The notes: a model not told the origin generated them from the letters alone. 64,000 nucleotides of DNA from Burkholderia thailandensis E264 (GCF_000012365.1 NC_007651.1:1612001-1676000); one strand, 5' to 3'. Shown: positions 18,689 through 27,744, counted from the stretch's first letter. Translations and numbers: made by a program.

Positions 18689-18760
18689 AGAAGTCTCCTG
18701 TATATCGGCCGTAGGATGGCGCATTTCATAGTGATGGGCAACATGAATCAAAAAGCTCTG

Positions 18761-18789
18761 TTTACATCATCAAAATGATCTGCTACATT
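18761..18789 (+). promoter_or_regulatory. Predicted bil promoter with an inverted repeat in the spacer
   Basis: TTTACA (18761-18766) and TACATT (18784-18789) form a -35/-10 pair with a 17-bp spacer. Inside the spacer, ATCAT (18766-18770) and ATGAT (18775-18779) form a perfect inverted repeat around CAAA, well placed for a repressor that blocks polymerase. Transcription would begin near 18796, which favours the bilA start at 18881 over the upstream ATG at 18803. Confidence 0.5.
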
Positions 18790-18880
18790 CATCGCATCGA
18801 TCATGTTCTGCTTGGTCGAGAGGCGAATCGACCTGTCCGGGTTGGTACGCACCACCGAAATAAATTTGAAAGGTGTGAAG

Positions 18881-19429
18881 ATGAGTACCAGCGAAACGGA
18901 ACGAATCGGCCTCGGCCGCCTGGCTGATGGGGCGTTCAGCGATGACAGCTACTCCGTGCCGGTGAAGGCAGGCCGCTCCGATGAGCGCGTCATTGTGCTT
19001 CGGAGGGGAGAAAGCGTAACGACGATTCTTCAGGTCTTTTCTAGGGAACGCGGTTGCTCGATCGAGGAGTTGGTGCTCGTTCGCGAAGGCGAGGAAGAGG
19101 GGCTGACGGAGATCGTTGTAGACGCGCAGTATCCGTATCGGCGCCGCCATCATGTCCATCATTCCAGTGCCGTCGCGGTAACAGTCTATTACCAGGCTCA
19201 CGAGCTTCGCCACGATTTCAAGCGGCACGCAACCGTTGAGGATGTCCTTGCCTGGGCGATCAGGGCTTTCAACATCGACCCGAGTATGGCTGTCGAGTTT
19301 GAGCTGGTGCTCCACGGTCAAAAGGAGGAGCTGCCGTCGACAGAGCATATCGGGCACCTTGCCGAGCATCACGACAACCTCGCTCTCGATCTTGTCCGCG
19401 GCGACATAGCCAACGGAGCCTTCCGGTGA
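18881..19429 (+). CDS. bilA: BilA-type two-domain ubiquitin-like protein
   Basis: 182 residues from ATG 18881 (AAAGGTG upstream). Two tandem ubiquitin-like segments are visible: residues about 24-90 (YSVPVKAG...ERVIVLRRGESVTTILQVFS...IEELVLVREGE) and about 98-174 (VTVYYQAHELRHDF, helix TVEDVLAWAIRAF, strand VEFELVLHG, then NLALDLVRG). A His/Arg-rich linker (88-94) joins them. The end LALDLVRG aligns with the end of ubiquitin, leaving an 8-residue tail DIANGAFR that the adjacent JAMM protease could trim to a C-terminal Gly. The gene is first of four with 4-53-bp overlaps (Ubl, E2, JAMM, E1), the BilABCD order described for antiphage conjugation of an ISG15-like protein. Confidence 0.82.
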   Translation: MSTSETERIGLGRLADGAFSDDSYSVPVKAGRSDERVIVLRRGESVTTILQVFSRERGCSIEELVLVREGEEEGLTEIVVDAQYPYRRRHHVHHSSAVAVTVYYQAHELRHDFKRHATVEDVLAWAIRAFNIDPSMAVEFELVLHGQKEELPSTEHIGHLAEHHDNLALDLVRGDIANGAFR

Positions 19430-19902
19430 TTGCAGATCCGAGCGCTGGCCGCGTCGAGGCCGATCTCCGGGGCGGAGGGATTGTCAGCGGCTGTGAATCT
19501 GGCTGGTGGCGGATCCTCGAGCACAAATTTCCAACACTTGACTTCGTGATTTCTGCGACTGAGCCCGATGGCGCGCCGAGCGAGTACGGTTTTCGGGCCG
19601 AGCTATCCAACTACCCCGGCCAGCCGCCGATGGTGCGAATCTGGGACCACAAATCGAATCAGTCGCTCGCAGGAGCAATGCGTCCGCGGGGGAATCGGCG
19701 CGTAGAAATCAGTTTTCAACAGTGGAGTTCCGACACCGTCTACCGACCTTGGGAACGATTGACCGGCCCCCATAACAACAACGCTAGCGCATACCCACAT
19801 CTGGCATGGCGTTCGGATCGCCGTCTGGCGTTCATTTTCGAGGATCTATATGGCATCCTTAATAGTAACGCTCGCGCGATTCGCGCTCGGGCCACGGCCT
19901 GA
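19426..19902 (+). CDS. bilB: BilB-type E2 ubiquitin-conjugating-like protein
   Basis: 158 residues from a GTG that overlaps the bilA stop (GTGA). E2-fold features: WWRILEHKFPTLDFVISA (helix and first strand), YGFRAELSNYPGQPPMVRIWD with the YPxxPP turn at residues 63-68, and VEISFQQWSSDTVYRPWERL after the core. In canonical E2 enzymes the catalytic Cys follows this region, but here the segment RPRGNRRVEISF has none. The only Cys is C23 near the N-terminus. Either this branch uses another position or the protein is inactive in thioester transfer. Identification rests on fold-like pattern and strict gene order. Confidence 0.72.
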   Translation: MIADPSAGRVEADLRGGGIVSGCESGWWRILEHKFPTLDFVISATEPDGAPSEYGFRAELSNYPGQPPMVRIWDHKSNQSLAGAMRPRGNRRVEISFQQWSSDTVYRPWERLTGPHNNNASAYPHLAWRSDRRLAFIFEDLYGILNSNARAIRARATA

Positions 19903-20374
19903 AATATTTTGCGATTCAGCCGTCTGGAATGCTGGCGTCGCTGAGTTGAAACGGCGTGCAGGCGGTTGGCGCGAGAGCGGTGCATTTCTATTGGGTACGA
20001 ATGGTAAGGAGCGGATCATCGAAGAGTTCGTCTTCTACGATGACATCGACCCGAATGCGCTACGTACCGGTATTGTTGAAATCGACGGACGCCGGCTCGG
20101 CGATCTCTGGACGCACTGCAGGAAAACGGGCAGGAGCGTCGTCGCGGACGTCCATGTTCATCCCGGTCGCTTCCAGCAAAGTCCATCGGATCAGGCCAAC
20201 CCCGTCGTGGCAGAAGTCGGCCACGTCGCAATCATCCTTCCTGACTATGCGGCCAGAGCGAGCCACCCCGGCGCAATTGGCGTTCACCAATATCTGGGAT
20301 CATGTCGTTGGCGTGATCGCAGCTTCGAACGTCCTTCTCCATTTCACGTCGGATGGTGGCCAAAATGGCGTTAG
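19850..20374 (+). CDS. bilC: BilC-type JAMM/JAB deubiquitinase-like metalloprotease
   Basis: 174 residues. JAMM elements are in order: catalytic Glu E42 in GWRESGAFLLG, then zinc ligands H102 and H104 in ADVHVHPGRF and D114 in SPSDQANP, giving HxHP-x5-SxxD. The downstream strand VGHVAIILPDYA fits the JAB fold. It would process the BilA precursor and/or remove it from targets. The gene overlaps bilB by 53 bp; a start inside the overlap other than ATG 19850 cannot be excluded. Confidence 0.85.
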   Translation: MASLIVTLARFALGPRPEIFCDSAVWNAGVAELKRRAGGWRESGAFLLGTNGKERIIEEFVFYDDIDPNALRTGIVEIDGRRLGDLWTHCRKTGRSVVADVHVHPGRFQQSPSDQANPVVAEVGHVAIILPDYAARASHPGAIGVHQYLGSCRWRDRSFERPSPFHVGWWPKWR

Positions 20375-21696
20375 ATCGCTATATATCGCGTCTTGCAAAG
20401 ATACTTGTCGATAGCGAAGGGGTAACGTTCGACGAGGCGCAGACAAGATTGAGGGCCCTGACACTCGAGGTGGTTGTTGGGCCGGATGCTACCTCGCCCG
20501 CAGCCCACGCAGCAGTTTTGACAGCAGTGTCGGTAGGCCGTCGCACCTTTGTCGGCGGTGTTCGCGTGGTCGGCTCACTAGGGCAACCAATCAATTGTCC
20601 ACTACCGCTGGGATCATCCAGTCTTGGCGAGGCGGCGGAAAAACTCGGAGCAGGCGATTTCGATGGCGCAGCGTCGCGCACGATCATAGTTGGGGCCGCG
20701 GAGGTGCGCAGAGATTGTTGGTCCGTAGGCGTCTGGTGGGATGAGTGGCGGGCCGGCACGGACGATGCGGGGGCGTGTGGCTGTGAACGTGGAGATAACC
20801 CACTCGTGGGGATTGCGGCCGGCGCGCTCGCTGTCGGTCGGGCCTTTGAGGCGGAGCGGAGCCGATGTTACGAGCTGAAATCGGAAATTGATCTTTGGCC
20901 GACGACCGATGGGCATGAGGACGCCCCATGTTTTTCCGATATTTTTCTTCCGGGTGCATTGTGGCTAATTGGCCTGGGAAATCTTGGGCAGGCGTTCCTT
21001 TGGACGCTGATGATGCTGCCTTACGGAGATCCGAATGAAGTTTCGCTCGTTCTTCAAGATCGAGACAAGATCACCGAAGAAAATTGGGCAACTTCCGTAC
21101 TCGTCGGCGATGGAACCTATGGGGTCTTGAAGACGAGAGTAGCCGAGCAATGGGCGCTGGCGAAGGGCTTTAACGTCAGGCGCATTGATCGCCTACTTGT
21201 TGCAGCGGACCGACTCGACGATGGTGATCCGCGCGTCGCGCTTTGTGGTGTCGATAAAGTCGAACCGCGCAAGCAGTTGGCTAACGTTGGTTTTGATTGC
21301 ATTGTTGATGCGGGATTGGGCCGAACAGCAGCGGACTTTGATCGATACCGTGTTAGCGTTTTCGATAGTGCTCGACGGATAAGTGAGCACTTCGCCAACC
21401 AAAGTGATCGCGACGTTGCCAATGAAATTCCAGAAGAGCAGGCGTATCGAGATCTTCAAAGAGAAATCGGCCGCTGCGGCGCGGCAGAGGTTGCCGGCGC
21501 AAGCGTAGCCGCGCCATATGTCAGTGCCTTGGCCGCGGTTGTCGCAATTGCTCGCGTTATAGCAATAACGTCCGGATGCGGTTGCCCGTCGGCCGAGGTC
21601 GGCAAGCTTTCATCGTTGAGCTCGCGCAGAGTGGCACCGACGGTTAATGTTGATGCGAGGGGCGCGTGTCACGCTGGGAACGCGGCAACTGACTGA
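20353..21696 (+). CDS. bilD: BilD-type E1/ThiF-like activating enzyme
   Basis: 447 residues (or 443 from ATG 20365), overlapping bilC by 22 bp. An N-terminal domain of about 200 residues precedes a ThiF/E1 Rossmann domain: WLIGLGNLGQAFLWTLMMLP (nucleotide loop GLGNLG, 207-212), LVLQDRDKITEENWATSVL, and GVLKTRVAEQWA with K260. A candidate catalytic Cys is C375 in IGRCGAAEVAGASVAAPYV, within the adenylation-domain crossover region. It would adenylate BilA and pass it to BilB. Last gene of the four-gene set; 126 bp separate it from the helicase-nuclease. Confidence 0.83.
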   Translation: MVAKMALDRYISRLAKILVDSEGVTFDEAQTRLRALTLEVVVGPDATSPAAHAAVLTAVSVGRRTFVGGVRVVGSLGQPINCPLPLGSSSLGEAAEKLGAGDFDGAASRTIIVGAAEVRRDCWSVGVWWDEWRAGTDDAGACGCERGDNPLVGIAAGALAVGRAFEAERSRCYELKSEIDLWPTTDGHEDAPCFSDIFLPGALWLIGLGNLGQAFLWTLMMLPYGDPNEVSLVLQDRDKITEENWATSVLVGDGTYGVLKTRVAEQWALAKGFNVRRIDRLLVAADRLDDGDPRVALCGVDKVEPRKQLANVGFDCIVDAGLGRTAADFDRYRVSVFDSARRISEHFANQSDRDVANEIPEEQAYRDLQREIGRCGAAEVAGASVAAPYVSALAAVVAIARVIAITSGCGCPSAEVGKLSSLSSRRVAPTVNVDARGACHAGNAATD

Positions 21697-21822
21697 TAAT
21701 TAATCTCTCAATCATTCTTGATCTCAACGCTATCGCACGTGCCAACTGATCGTGAACTCTGGCTCTTTGGCGACATGCCGGGTAGCATAACCAGTAGTAC
21801 AAGTTGGGCAAACGGGGGAGAA

Positions 21823-24585
21823 ATGGATCGCTCGAAGTTCACGAAAAGCCAAATCGCCGCAATTGACCACGTGAATGGAAACCTGCAGCTAATTGCTTGC
21901 GCAGGTTCCGGTAAGACAGAGGTTGTCGCTCAACGGGTTGTAAGATTGCTGCAGCCTATTTCCGTGGGAGGCGCTGGCTGCCATCCCGAGAACATTGTTG
22001 CGTTTACGTTTACGGACAAGGCTGCAGCGGAACTCAAGGAGCGCATACATACCCGTTGTCACGAGCAAATCGGCAACGTTACAGGCCTGGCTGATATGTA
22101 CGTCGGCACCATCCATGGCTATTGTTTGGAGTTGCTTAAGTCGGAGGTACCTCAGTACATGAAGTACGAGGTTCTCAACGACGTCCAGCAGGCACTGTTT
22201 GTCGATCGCCACTCGAAGGCATCTGGTCTAACGCAAAGCACGACGCTGGATGGGAAACCGCTCAAGCGTTATACCGACACTCGGAACTACGTATCTGCGT
22301 TGGCGATCCTGCGCGAGGATCATCCATGTGATGAGGCCCTCCTCGAGGACAACACTGTCGCTTCGCACCTCAAGATCTACGAGGATCTAACTGACAAGAA
22401 AGGATATCTAGATTACTCTGGAATCCTAAATCGTGCTGTGGCAGAGCTAACGCGGAATAGAGAGCTACGGGAGCGATTAGCGCTGCGTGTCAAGCATGTG
22501 ATCGTCGACGAATATCAAGATGTCAATCCAGTCCAGGAGGCGATAGTTGCGGAACTACGTCAACTTGGCGCTGACATTTGTGTGGTCGGCGATGACGATC
22601 AGACGATCTACCAGTGGCGAGGTAGCGAAGTACAAAACATTCTCACCTTTGATCGCCGATACAACGATGTGACGCAAGTGCGGCTTGAAGAGAATTTTCG
22701 CTCGAGCGAAGGTGTCGTAGCACTGGCTCGTGAATTCATCAGTCATCTAAACCACCGCTTGCCGAAGGAGATGAAAGCTACACATGCGCAATCCTATGAA
22801 GATGGTGACATCGTAGCGCTCGGGTTCGACTCACCTGAGGAAGAGGCAGAATATATTGCAAAGACTTGCATGGCTCTGCGGGGAGTTGTTGTCCATGAAA
22901 GTAGTAGTGAACGCGGTATCTCATGGTCCGACATGGCGGTGTTGCTTCGATCCGTAAGGCGAGACGCACCGGCAGTGACAGCCGCGTTGGATGCGGTGAG
23001 GGTGCCATATGTCATCACCGGTATGGACAACCTTTTTCAGAAGGAAGAGGTGGAGGCAGCACGCCAGCTTTTTTATTTTTTGGCAGGCGAGATAGAGATG
23101 AACGAGTTGCGTGCTGCCTGGCAACGTGCTGACCTTGGCATCACCAAGCATGCCCTTGAAGGTGCTATTGCAGCGGCAGCCGAGGCTCGCGTAGACATGC
23201 AGGACGCGGAAATAGGGCAGTTCAAGGTCTACAACCTGCAGCGGCAGTTTATCGCTTTTATGGAGAAGTCCGAACTGCGAGAGGAACGAGTACCAGGCGG
23301 CCGTGGCGAGATCGTCTTCTACAACCTTGGAAAGTTTAGCCAGGCGATCTCCGATTTCGAAAGCATTCACTTTCATTCCGATCCGGTAGAGAAATACAAG
23401 AGCTTTGCGGGCTTTCTGCGTTTCCATGCCGAAAATGCGTACCCGGAGGGATGGCAAGATAACGGTTTTGTTAGTCCCGATGCCGTCCGCATCATGACCG
23501 TGCACCAGGCAAAGGGGCTCCAGTGGCCGGTAGTATTTATTCCTCAATTGGTAAAGAATCGCTTTCCGGCAAAGGGTGGTGGCGGGCGAAACGCTTGGCA
23601 TCTTCTGCCCTCTGAAGCATTTTCCAATGCCGCTCGCTATCGGGGAGGCGCTGACGACGAGCGACGACTCTTCTACGTTGCGGTGACACGCGCACAGAAG
23701 TATTTGCACATGACGTGGGCACCACATGAGGGTAACCGCACGGCGCAAGTGGCGTCGGATTTCTACAATGAGGTCTTGGCATCGAAATACGTGAAACGGC
23801 GAGTTCAGAATTACGCTACCCGACAGCAACTGACGCCAGCGCCTAAGGCATCGGTAGCGAACGTCACGTTGTCGTTCTCGGATGTAAAGTACTTCTTTGA
23901 GTGTCCCTATCAGTTCAAGCTGCGCATCCTCTACGGATTCAACGCGCCGCTCGACGAGGCCTTGGGGTACGGAAAGTCGCTGCACGACGCCTTGGCCGAG
24001 GTTCACGCACGTGCGTTGCGCGGAGAGACCATTGACTCCCGCGAAGCCGAAGAATTGATCGAGCGCCACTTGCGGGCACCATATGCCTATCCGGATTTGA
24101 AGGACAAGTTGAAGAGCGCCGCTGTGAAAGTCGTGGCTGCATACATTCGGAAAAATGCGGCTGAGTTCAACAATTTGGAGTTTTCTGAGAAGGCGATAGA
24201 GATTGCTCTTGGCGATGGCGTTTCAGTGGCTGGAAGAATCGACTTGGTACGGAGAATGGATACTGACGAAGTCACTATCGTTGACCTGAAGTCGAATGAC
24301 CGGGCACAGGCTGAAGCAGTTACCGAAACACAACTCCATATTTATGCGCTAGGTTATAAGGAGCTTACTGGGCGACCCGCCGACTATGTCGAGATTTACG
24401 AGCTTGACAATCAACGACAAAAACGACGATCTGTCGATGGAGATTTCACCGACGACGTGAGGCGGGACGTACTCGCGGCTGCTACGGCACTGCGGCGAAA
24501 TCAATTGCCACCAAAGCCTGGCAAGAAAGCTTGCGGAGCGTGCGACTACTGCAACCTTTGCTCGGCCGCTGTCAATAAGAGCTAG
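21823..24585 (+). CDS. UvrD/Rep-like SF1 helicase fused to PD-(D/E)XK nuclease with Fe-S cysteines
   Basis: 920 residues from ATG 21823 (GGGGGAG ribosome site); an upstream TTG at 21718 is less likely. SF1 motifs in order: ACAGSGKTEVVAQRV (Walker A, residues 25-32), IVDEYQDVNPVQ (Walker B), GDDDQTIYQWRG, ENFRSSEG, TVHQAKGLQWPVVFIP, RRLFYVAVTRAQKYLHM. The C-terminal 210 residues are a RecB-type nuclease: SFSDVKYFFECPYQFK, GRIDLVRR...TIVDLKSND, QLHIYALGYKELTG. A final Cys cluster CGACDYCNLC together with the Cys of ECPYQ matches the AddB-type 4Fe-4S nuclease arrangement. This architecture occurs in DNA repair and in several defence systems. It is downstream of bilD on the same strand. Confidence 0.88.
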   Translation: MDRSKFTKSQIAAIDHVNGNLQLIACAGSGKTEVVAQRVVRLLQPISVGGAGCHPENIVAFTFTDKAAAELKERIHTRCHEQIGNVTGLADMYVGTIHGYCLELLKSEVPQYMKYEVLNDVQQALFVDRHSKASGLTQSTTLDGKPLKRYTDTRNYVSALAILREDHPCDEALLEDNTVASHLKIYEDLTDKKGYLDYSGILNRAVAELTRNRELRERLALRVKHVIVDEYQDVNPVQEAIVAELRQLGADICVVGDDDQTIYQWRGSEVQNILTFDRRYNDVTQVRLEENFRSSEGVVALAREFISHLNHRLPKEMKATHAQSYEDGDIVALGFDSPEEEAEYIAKTCMALRGVVVHESSSERGISWSDMAVLLRSVRRDAPAVTAALDAVRVPYVITGMDNLFQKEEVEAARQLFYFLAGEIEMNELRAAWQRADLGITKHALEGAIAAAAEARVDMQDAEIGQFKVYNLQRQFIAFMEKSELREERVPGGRGEIVFYNLGKFSQAISDFESIHFHSDPVEKYKSFAGFLRFHAENAYPEGWQDNGFVSPDAVRIMTVHQAKGLQWPVVFIPQLVKNRFPAKGGGGRNAWHLLPSEAFSNAARYRGGADDERRLFYVAVTRAQKYLHMTWAPHEGNRTAQVASDFYNEVLASKYVKRRVQNYATRQQLTPAPKASVANVTLSFSDVKYFFECPYQFKLRILYGFNAPLDEALGYGKSLHDALAEVHARALRGETIDSREAEELIERHLRAPYAYPDLKDKLKSAAVKVVAAYIRKNAAEFNNLEFSEKAIEIALGDGVSVAGRIDLVRRMDTDEVTIVDLKSNDRAQAEAVTETQLHIYALGYKELTGRPADYVEIYELDNQRQKRRSVDGDFTDDVRRDVLAAATALRRNQLPPKPGKKACGACDYCNLCSAAVNKS

Positions 24586-24609
24586 TCAAGAAGAGGGGCA
24601 GCGTCGCAA

Positions 24610-25209
24610 ATGTCTGTTGATGCCATCTTATTCGACGCATTTGGCACTCTCTGTGAACTTAAGGCGAAGACGCAACCGTTCGTCAAGCTGGCACGAGCAT
24701 GTCGCAGACCCAGAGATGTGCTTCACACTGTGATGACGCGGCCGTTGGGGCTACGCGCCGCAGCTGCGGAGTTCGCGTCTGGATCGGTCGATCTCGAGTC
24801 TCTCGAAGCAGAATTGGCACTCGAACTTGACGGTATTCGGTTGTTTTCGGACGCAGAGGAATGCTTGATGAAACTGAACGCCGCAGGCATAAAGATCGGT
24901 ATCGTGTCGAACTTGGCGCAACCTTACGCGGAAGCTCTGTTGTGCACGCTTCCGTTCCGCGTGCATTGTGCATGGTCGTTTGAGCTCGGATATCTCAAGC
25001 CCGATCCGCACACTTTCGCGTGGATCTGCGACAAGACGGGCGTCTCTCCCGCTGACGCCATGATGGTCGGAGATACGTTTTCCACCGACTACGTTGGTGC
25101 AACAAATTTTGGTATGCGAGCAATTCATCTTGATAGGGCCGGAGTATCGAGGCGTCCGGTGCCGACCATTAGAACTTTGCGACAATTGACGAGCATGCTA
25201 GCTATATAG
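24610..25209 (+). CDS. HAD-superfamily hydrolase
   Basis: 199 residues, 24 bp after the helicase-nuclease, so probably co-transcribed with it. HAD motifs: I, LFDAFGTLCE (nucleophile Asp; the +2 acid/base Asp is Phe, as in dehalogenase-like members); II, IGIVSNLAQP; III, GYLKPDPHTF (Lys); IV, MMVGDTFSTDYVGA. The cap is of the small helical C1 type. Substrate unknown. A HAD phosphatase linked to a helicase-nuclease could act on DNA ends or nucleotides, but that is speculation. Confidence 0.82.
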   Translation: MSVDAILFDAFGTLCELKAKTQPFVKLARACRRPRDVLHTVMTRPLGLRAAAAEFASGSVDLESLEAELALELDGIRLFSDAEECLMKLNAAGIKIGIVSNLAQPYAEALLCTLPFRVHCAWSFELGYLKPDPHTFAWICDKTGVSPADAMMVGDTFSTDYVGATNFGMRAIHLDRAGVSRRPVPTIRTLRQLTSMLAI

Positions 25210-25219
25210 TCAGCGGCAA

Positions 25220-25307
25220 GTGGTACGACGCGACCGTGTCGCAGCTCTTGTGCGACTCTCGAAAAGGATTGACGACCGAACTAGTGACGCAATTGGCTTG
25301 CCCGCTT
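25220..25307 (+). pseudogene. Small open frame interrupted by the IS66 tandem (5' part)
   Basis: A GTG at 25220 opens a frame that reaches the IS66 insertion point. If the IS66 B/C block and one copy of its 8-bp target duplication are removed, the frame continues from 29855 to a TAA at 29992-29994, giving 75 residues (VVRRDRVAALVRLSKRIDD..., later ITV-like TVTGGGFDVDVAKGIKMRL). No family was recognised and no clear ribosome site is seen, so this may be chance. Confidence 0.22.
25300..25307. repeat. 8-bp target duplication of the IS66 B/C tandem (left copy)
   Basis: GCCCGCTT directly precedes IS66 copy B, and the same 8-mer recurs at 29847-29854, just past the end of copy C and 7 extra bases (CGCTTAC) that repeat the IS terminus. 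Eight bp is the usual IS66 target-site length, so the B/C block descends from one insertion here. Confidence 0.75.
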
Positions 25308-25391
25308 GTAAGCGAGTCGCCGGTACCGTCTCGACGGTGTGAATGAATGTTGCCAGAGTAGACCCCACCACGGCGAGTAGCGGGGACCACA

Positions 25392-25799
25392 GTGTCAACA
25401 GAAGCACCGAAGAGAACTTCACGCAAAGGCATTCCTAATCACCCCGTCGAATTTCGACGGAAACTCGCCAAGCTGGCCTGCGAACCGGGCGTATCCGTAG
25501 CGCGGCTGGCGATGGAACACGGGGTGAACACGAACTTGTTATTCAAATGGCGTCGCGCGTTGCGTGCCGGCGAATACGATTCTGTGGGATTTTTGCCGGT
25601 CACATTGGAAGCGCCAGCGCCACAGATCGAGCGACCGACTGCGACCGTGGCGCCGACGCCGGTGATCGGCGCTGCCGCGATGGGCGCCATAGAGATCAAC
25701 GTCGGTAACACTCGTGTGCGGATCGAGGGCTCGCCCAACGAGGGCACGTTGCGGCTGGTGCTGCGCATGTTGCGCAACACACCGGAATCGGCAGCATGA
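25392..25799 (+). CDS. tnpA: IS66 accessory protein TnpA, copy B
   Basis: 135 residues, identical in sequence to the copy A product; helix-turn-helix type N-terminus. Overlaps tnpB by 4 bp. Confidence 0.9.
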   Translation: MSTEAPKRTSRKGIPNHPVEFRRKLAKLACEPGVSVARLAMEHGVNTNLLFKWRRALRAGEYDSVGFLPVTLEAPAPQIERPTATVAPTPVIGAAAMGAIEINVGNTRVRIEGSPNEGTLRLVLRMLRNTPESAA

Positions 25800-26143
25800 T
25801 CGGGCTGCCCAGCCGCACAAAGGTCTGGCTGGCCGCGGGTGTGACTGATATGCGTTCAGGCTTCAACAGCTTGGTCGCGAAGGTCCAGACCGTATTGGAA
25901 CGCGATCCCTTCAGCGGCCACGTGTTCGTGTTCCGAGGCAAGCGCGGCGATCTGGTCAAAGTGCTGTGGTGGAGCGGCGACGGCATGTGTCTTCTGATGA
26001 AACGCCTGGAACGGGGCCGATTCGTTTGGCCACGCGCCGACGGTGGCGTTGTCTGCCTGAGCCAAGCCCAACTGTCGATGCTGCTCGAAGGTATCGACTG
26101 GCGCCAGCCGATACGAACGACCGAGCCGACATCGGCGTTGTAA
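25796..26143 (+). CDS. tnpB: IS66 accessory protein TnpB, copy B
   Basis: 115 residues with one substitution against copy A (NSLVAKV for NSLAAKV). Family signature [15 protein letters not shown] intact. Confidence 0.92.
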   Translation: MIGLPSRTKVWLAAGVTDMRSGFNSLVAKVQTVLERDPFSGHVFVFRGKRGDLVKVLWWSGDGMCLLMKRLERGRFVWPRADGGVVCLSQAQLSMLLEGIDWRQPIRTTEPTSAL

Positions 26144-26172
26144 ACCCGTCGGCCGCCGCGTAAACTGCCGGC

Positions 26173-27744
26173 ATGACCGCGGCCAACGCCTATCCGGACG
26201 ACATCGAAGCGCTCAAAGCCATGCTGCTCGAGCGCGATGCTCGCATTGGGCATCTCGAGGACGTAGTCGAATCGCACAAGGCGGCGAACGCCACCGCCAA
26301 GGCAGAGATCGAGCATCTGAAGTTGCTGATTGCGAAGCTGCGCCGCATGCAGTTCGGTCGCAAGTCGGAGAAGCTCGATCGTCAGATCGAACAACTCGAA
26401 CTGCGTCTGGAAGAACTCGAAGCGGACGAAGGCGCGGCTCCGATCGAAATCCCGAAGACACCTCGTACCGCGCCGGAACAGTCGCCTCGCAAGCCGCTGC
26501 CCGAGCATCTGCCACGTGAAGAGCAAACGCACTTGCCGCAATCGACCGAGACGTGCTCGGAATGCGGCGGCAAGCTCAAGCTGCTAGGCGAAGACGTCTC
26601 CGAACAACTTGAATATGTACCTGCGAGCTTCCGCGTAATCCGTCATGCGCGGCCCAAGTTCGCCTGCGCGTGCTGCGATCACATCGCGCAAGCAGCAGCG
26701 CCGAGTCGTCCCATCGAGCGCGGCCTGGCGGGCCCTGGACTACTCGCGCACGTGCTGGTCTCGAAGTTCGCAGACCACATCCCGCTGTATCGGCAGTCGG
26801 TCATGTATGCGCGTGAAGGCGTCGAACTCGACCGCTCGTTGCTCGCGAAGTGGGTCGGCCACGGCGCGACGCTTTTACAACCACTGGTCGATGCATTACG
26901 CCGTCATGTGATGACCGGGACGAAGCTGCATGCCGACGACACGCCGGTCCCAGTGCTCGAACCGGGCAACGGCAAGACGAAGACTGGCCGCTTGTGGGTC
27001 TATGTGCGTGACGATCGATCGTCAGCCGATATGACGCCGCCAGCGGTGTGGTTCGCTTACACGCCGGATCGCAAAGGCATCCATCCGCAACAACATCTCG
27101 AGACGTTCAGCGGCACGCTGCAAGCGGACGCCTATGGCGGCTACCAGGCTATCTACGAGACCGGACGCGTGAGGGAAACTGCCTGCTGGGCGCATGCCCG
27201 ACGCCAGTTCTATGAGCTACACGCTGCGCGCCCGAACGCATTGAATACCGAAGCGCTCGAGCGTATCGGTGCGTTGTACAAGATCGAAGACGCGATACGC
27301 GGCAAACCGCCCGACGAGCGTCGTGCGTATCGAGAAGCACATGCCCGACCGCTTCTCAGTCAGCTTCACGCCTGGCTCACCGCCACGCTGGAGACACTCT
27401 CAAAGAAATCCGATACGAGTCGGGCGATTCTCTATGCGCTGAACCGATGGGAAGCGCTCACACGCTATTGCGACGACGGCCAACTCGAGATCGATAACCT
27501 GCCGGTCGAGCGAGCGTTGCGTGGAGTGGCCATCGGGAGGCGGAATTACCTGTTCGCCGGTGCCGACTCCGGCGGCGAGCGCGCTGCCGCGATCTATAGC
27601 CTCATCGGAACGGCGAAGCTCAACGGCATCGATCCCGAGGCGTATCTGCGCTTCGTCCTTGCCCGCATTGCTGATCACGCAACCAATCGTGTCGATCAGC
27701 TCATGCCGTGGGCCATAGCTGATCAACTCCGCGACGACAGCTGA
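26173..27744 (+). CDS. tnpC: IS66 transposase TnpC, copy B
   Basis: 523 residues, full length, with three substitutions relative to copy A (V-to-A in VIRHARPK, A-to-T in RETACW, I-to-T in DHATNRV). The zinc and DDE-region motifs ([29 protein letters not shown]) are intact. Confidence 0.93.
   Translation: MTAANAYPDDIEALKAMLLERDARIGHLEDVVESHKAANATAKAEIEHLKLLIAKLRRMQFGRKSEKLDRQIEQLELRLEELEADEGAAPIEIPKTPRTAPEQSPRKPLPEHLPREEQTHLPQSTETCSECGGKLKLLGEDVSEQLEYVPASFRVIRHARPKFACACCDHIAQAAAPSRPIERGLAGPGLLAHVLVSKFADHIPLYRQSVMYAREGVELDRSLLAKWVGHGATLLQPLVDALRRHVMTGTKLHADDTPVPVLEPGNGKTKTGRLWVYVRDDRSSADMTPPAVWFAYTPDRKGIHPQQHLETFSGTLQADAYGGYQAIYETGRVRETACWAHARRQFYELHAARPNALNTEALERIGALYKIEDAIRGKPPDERRAYREAHARPLLSQLHAWLTATLETLSKKSDTSRAILYALNRWEALTRYCDDGQLEIDNLPVERALRGVAIGRRNYLFAGADSGGERAAAIYSLIGTAKLNGIDPEAYLRFVLARIADHATNRVDQLMPWAIADQLRDDS

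Noticed and set aside
22921..24069. 382-codon reverse frame inside the helicase-nuclease gene
   Set aside because: Antisense to a sequence carrying all SF1 helicase motifs; no family features of its own.
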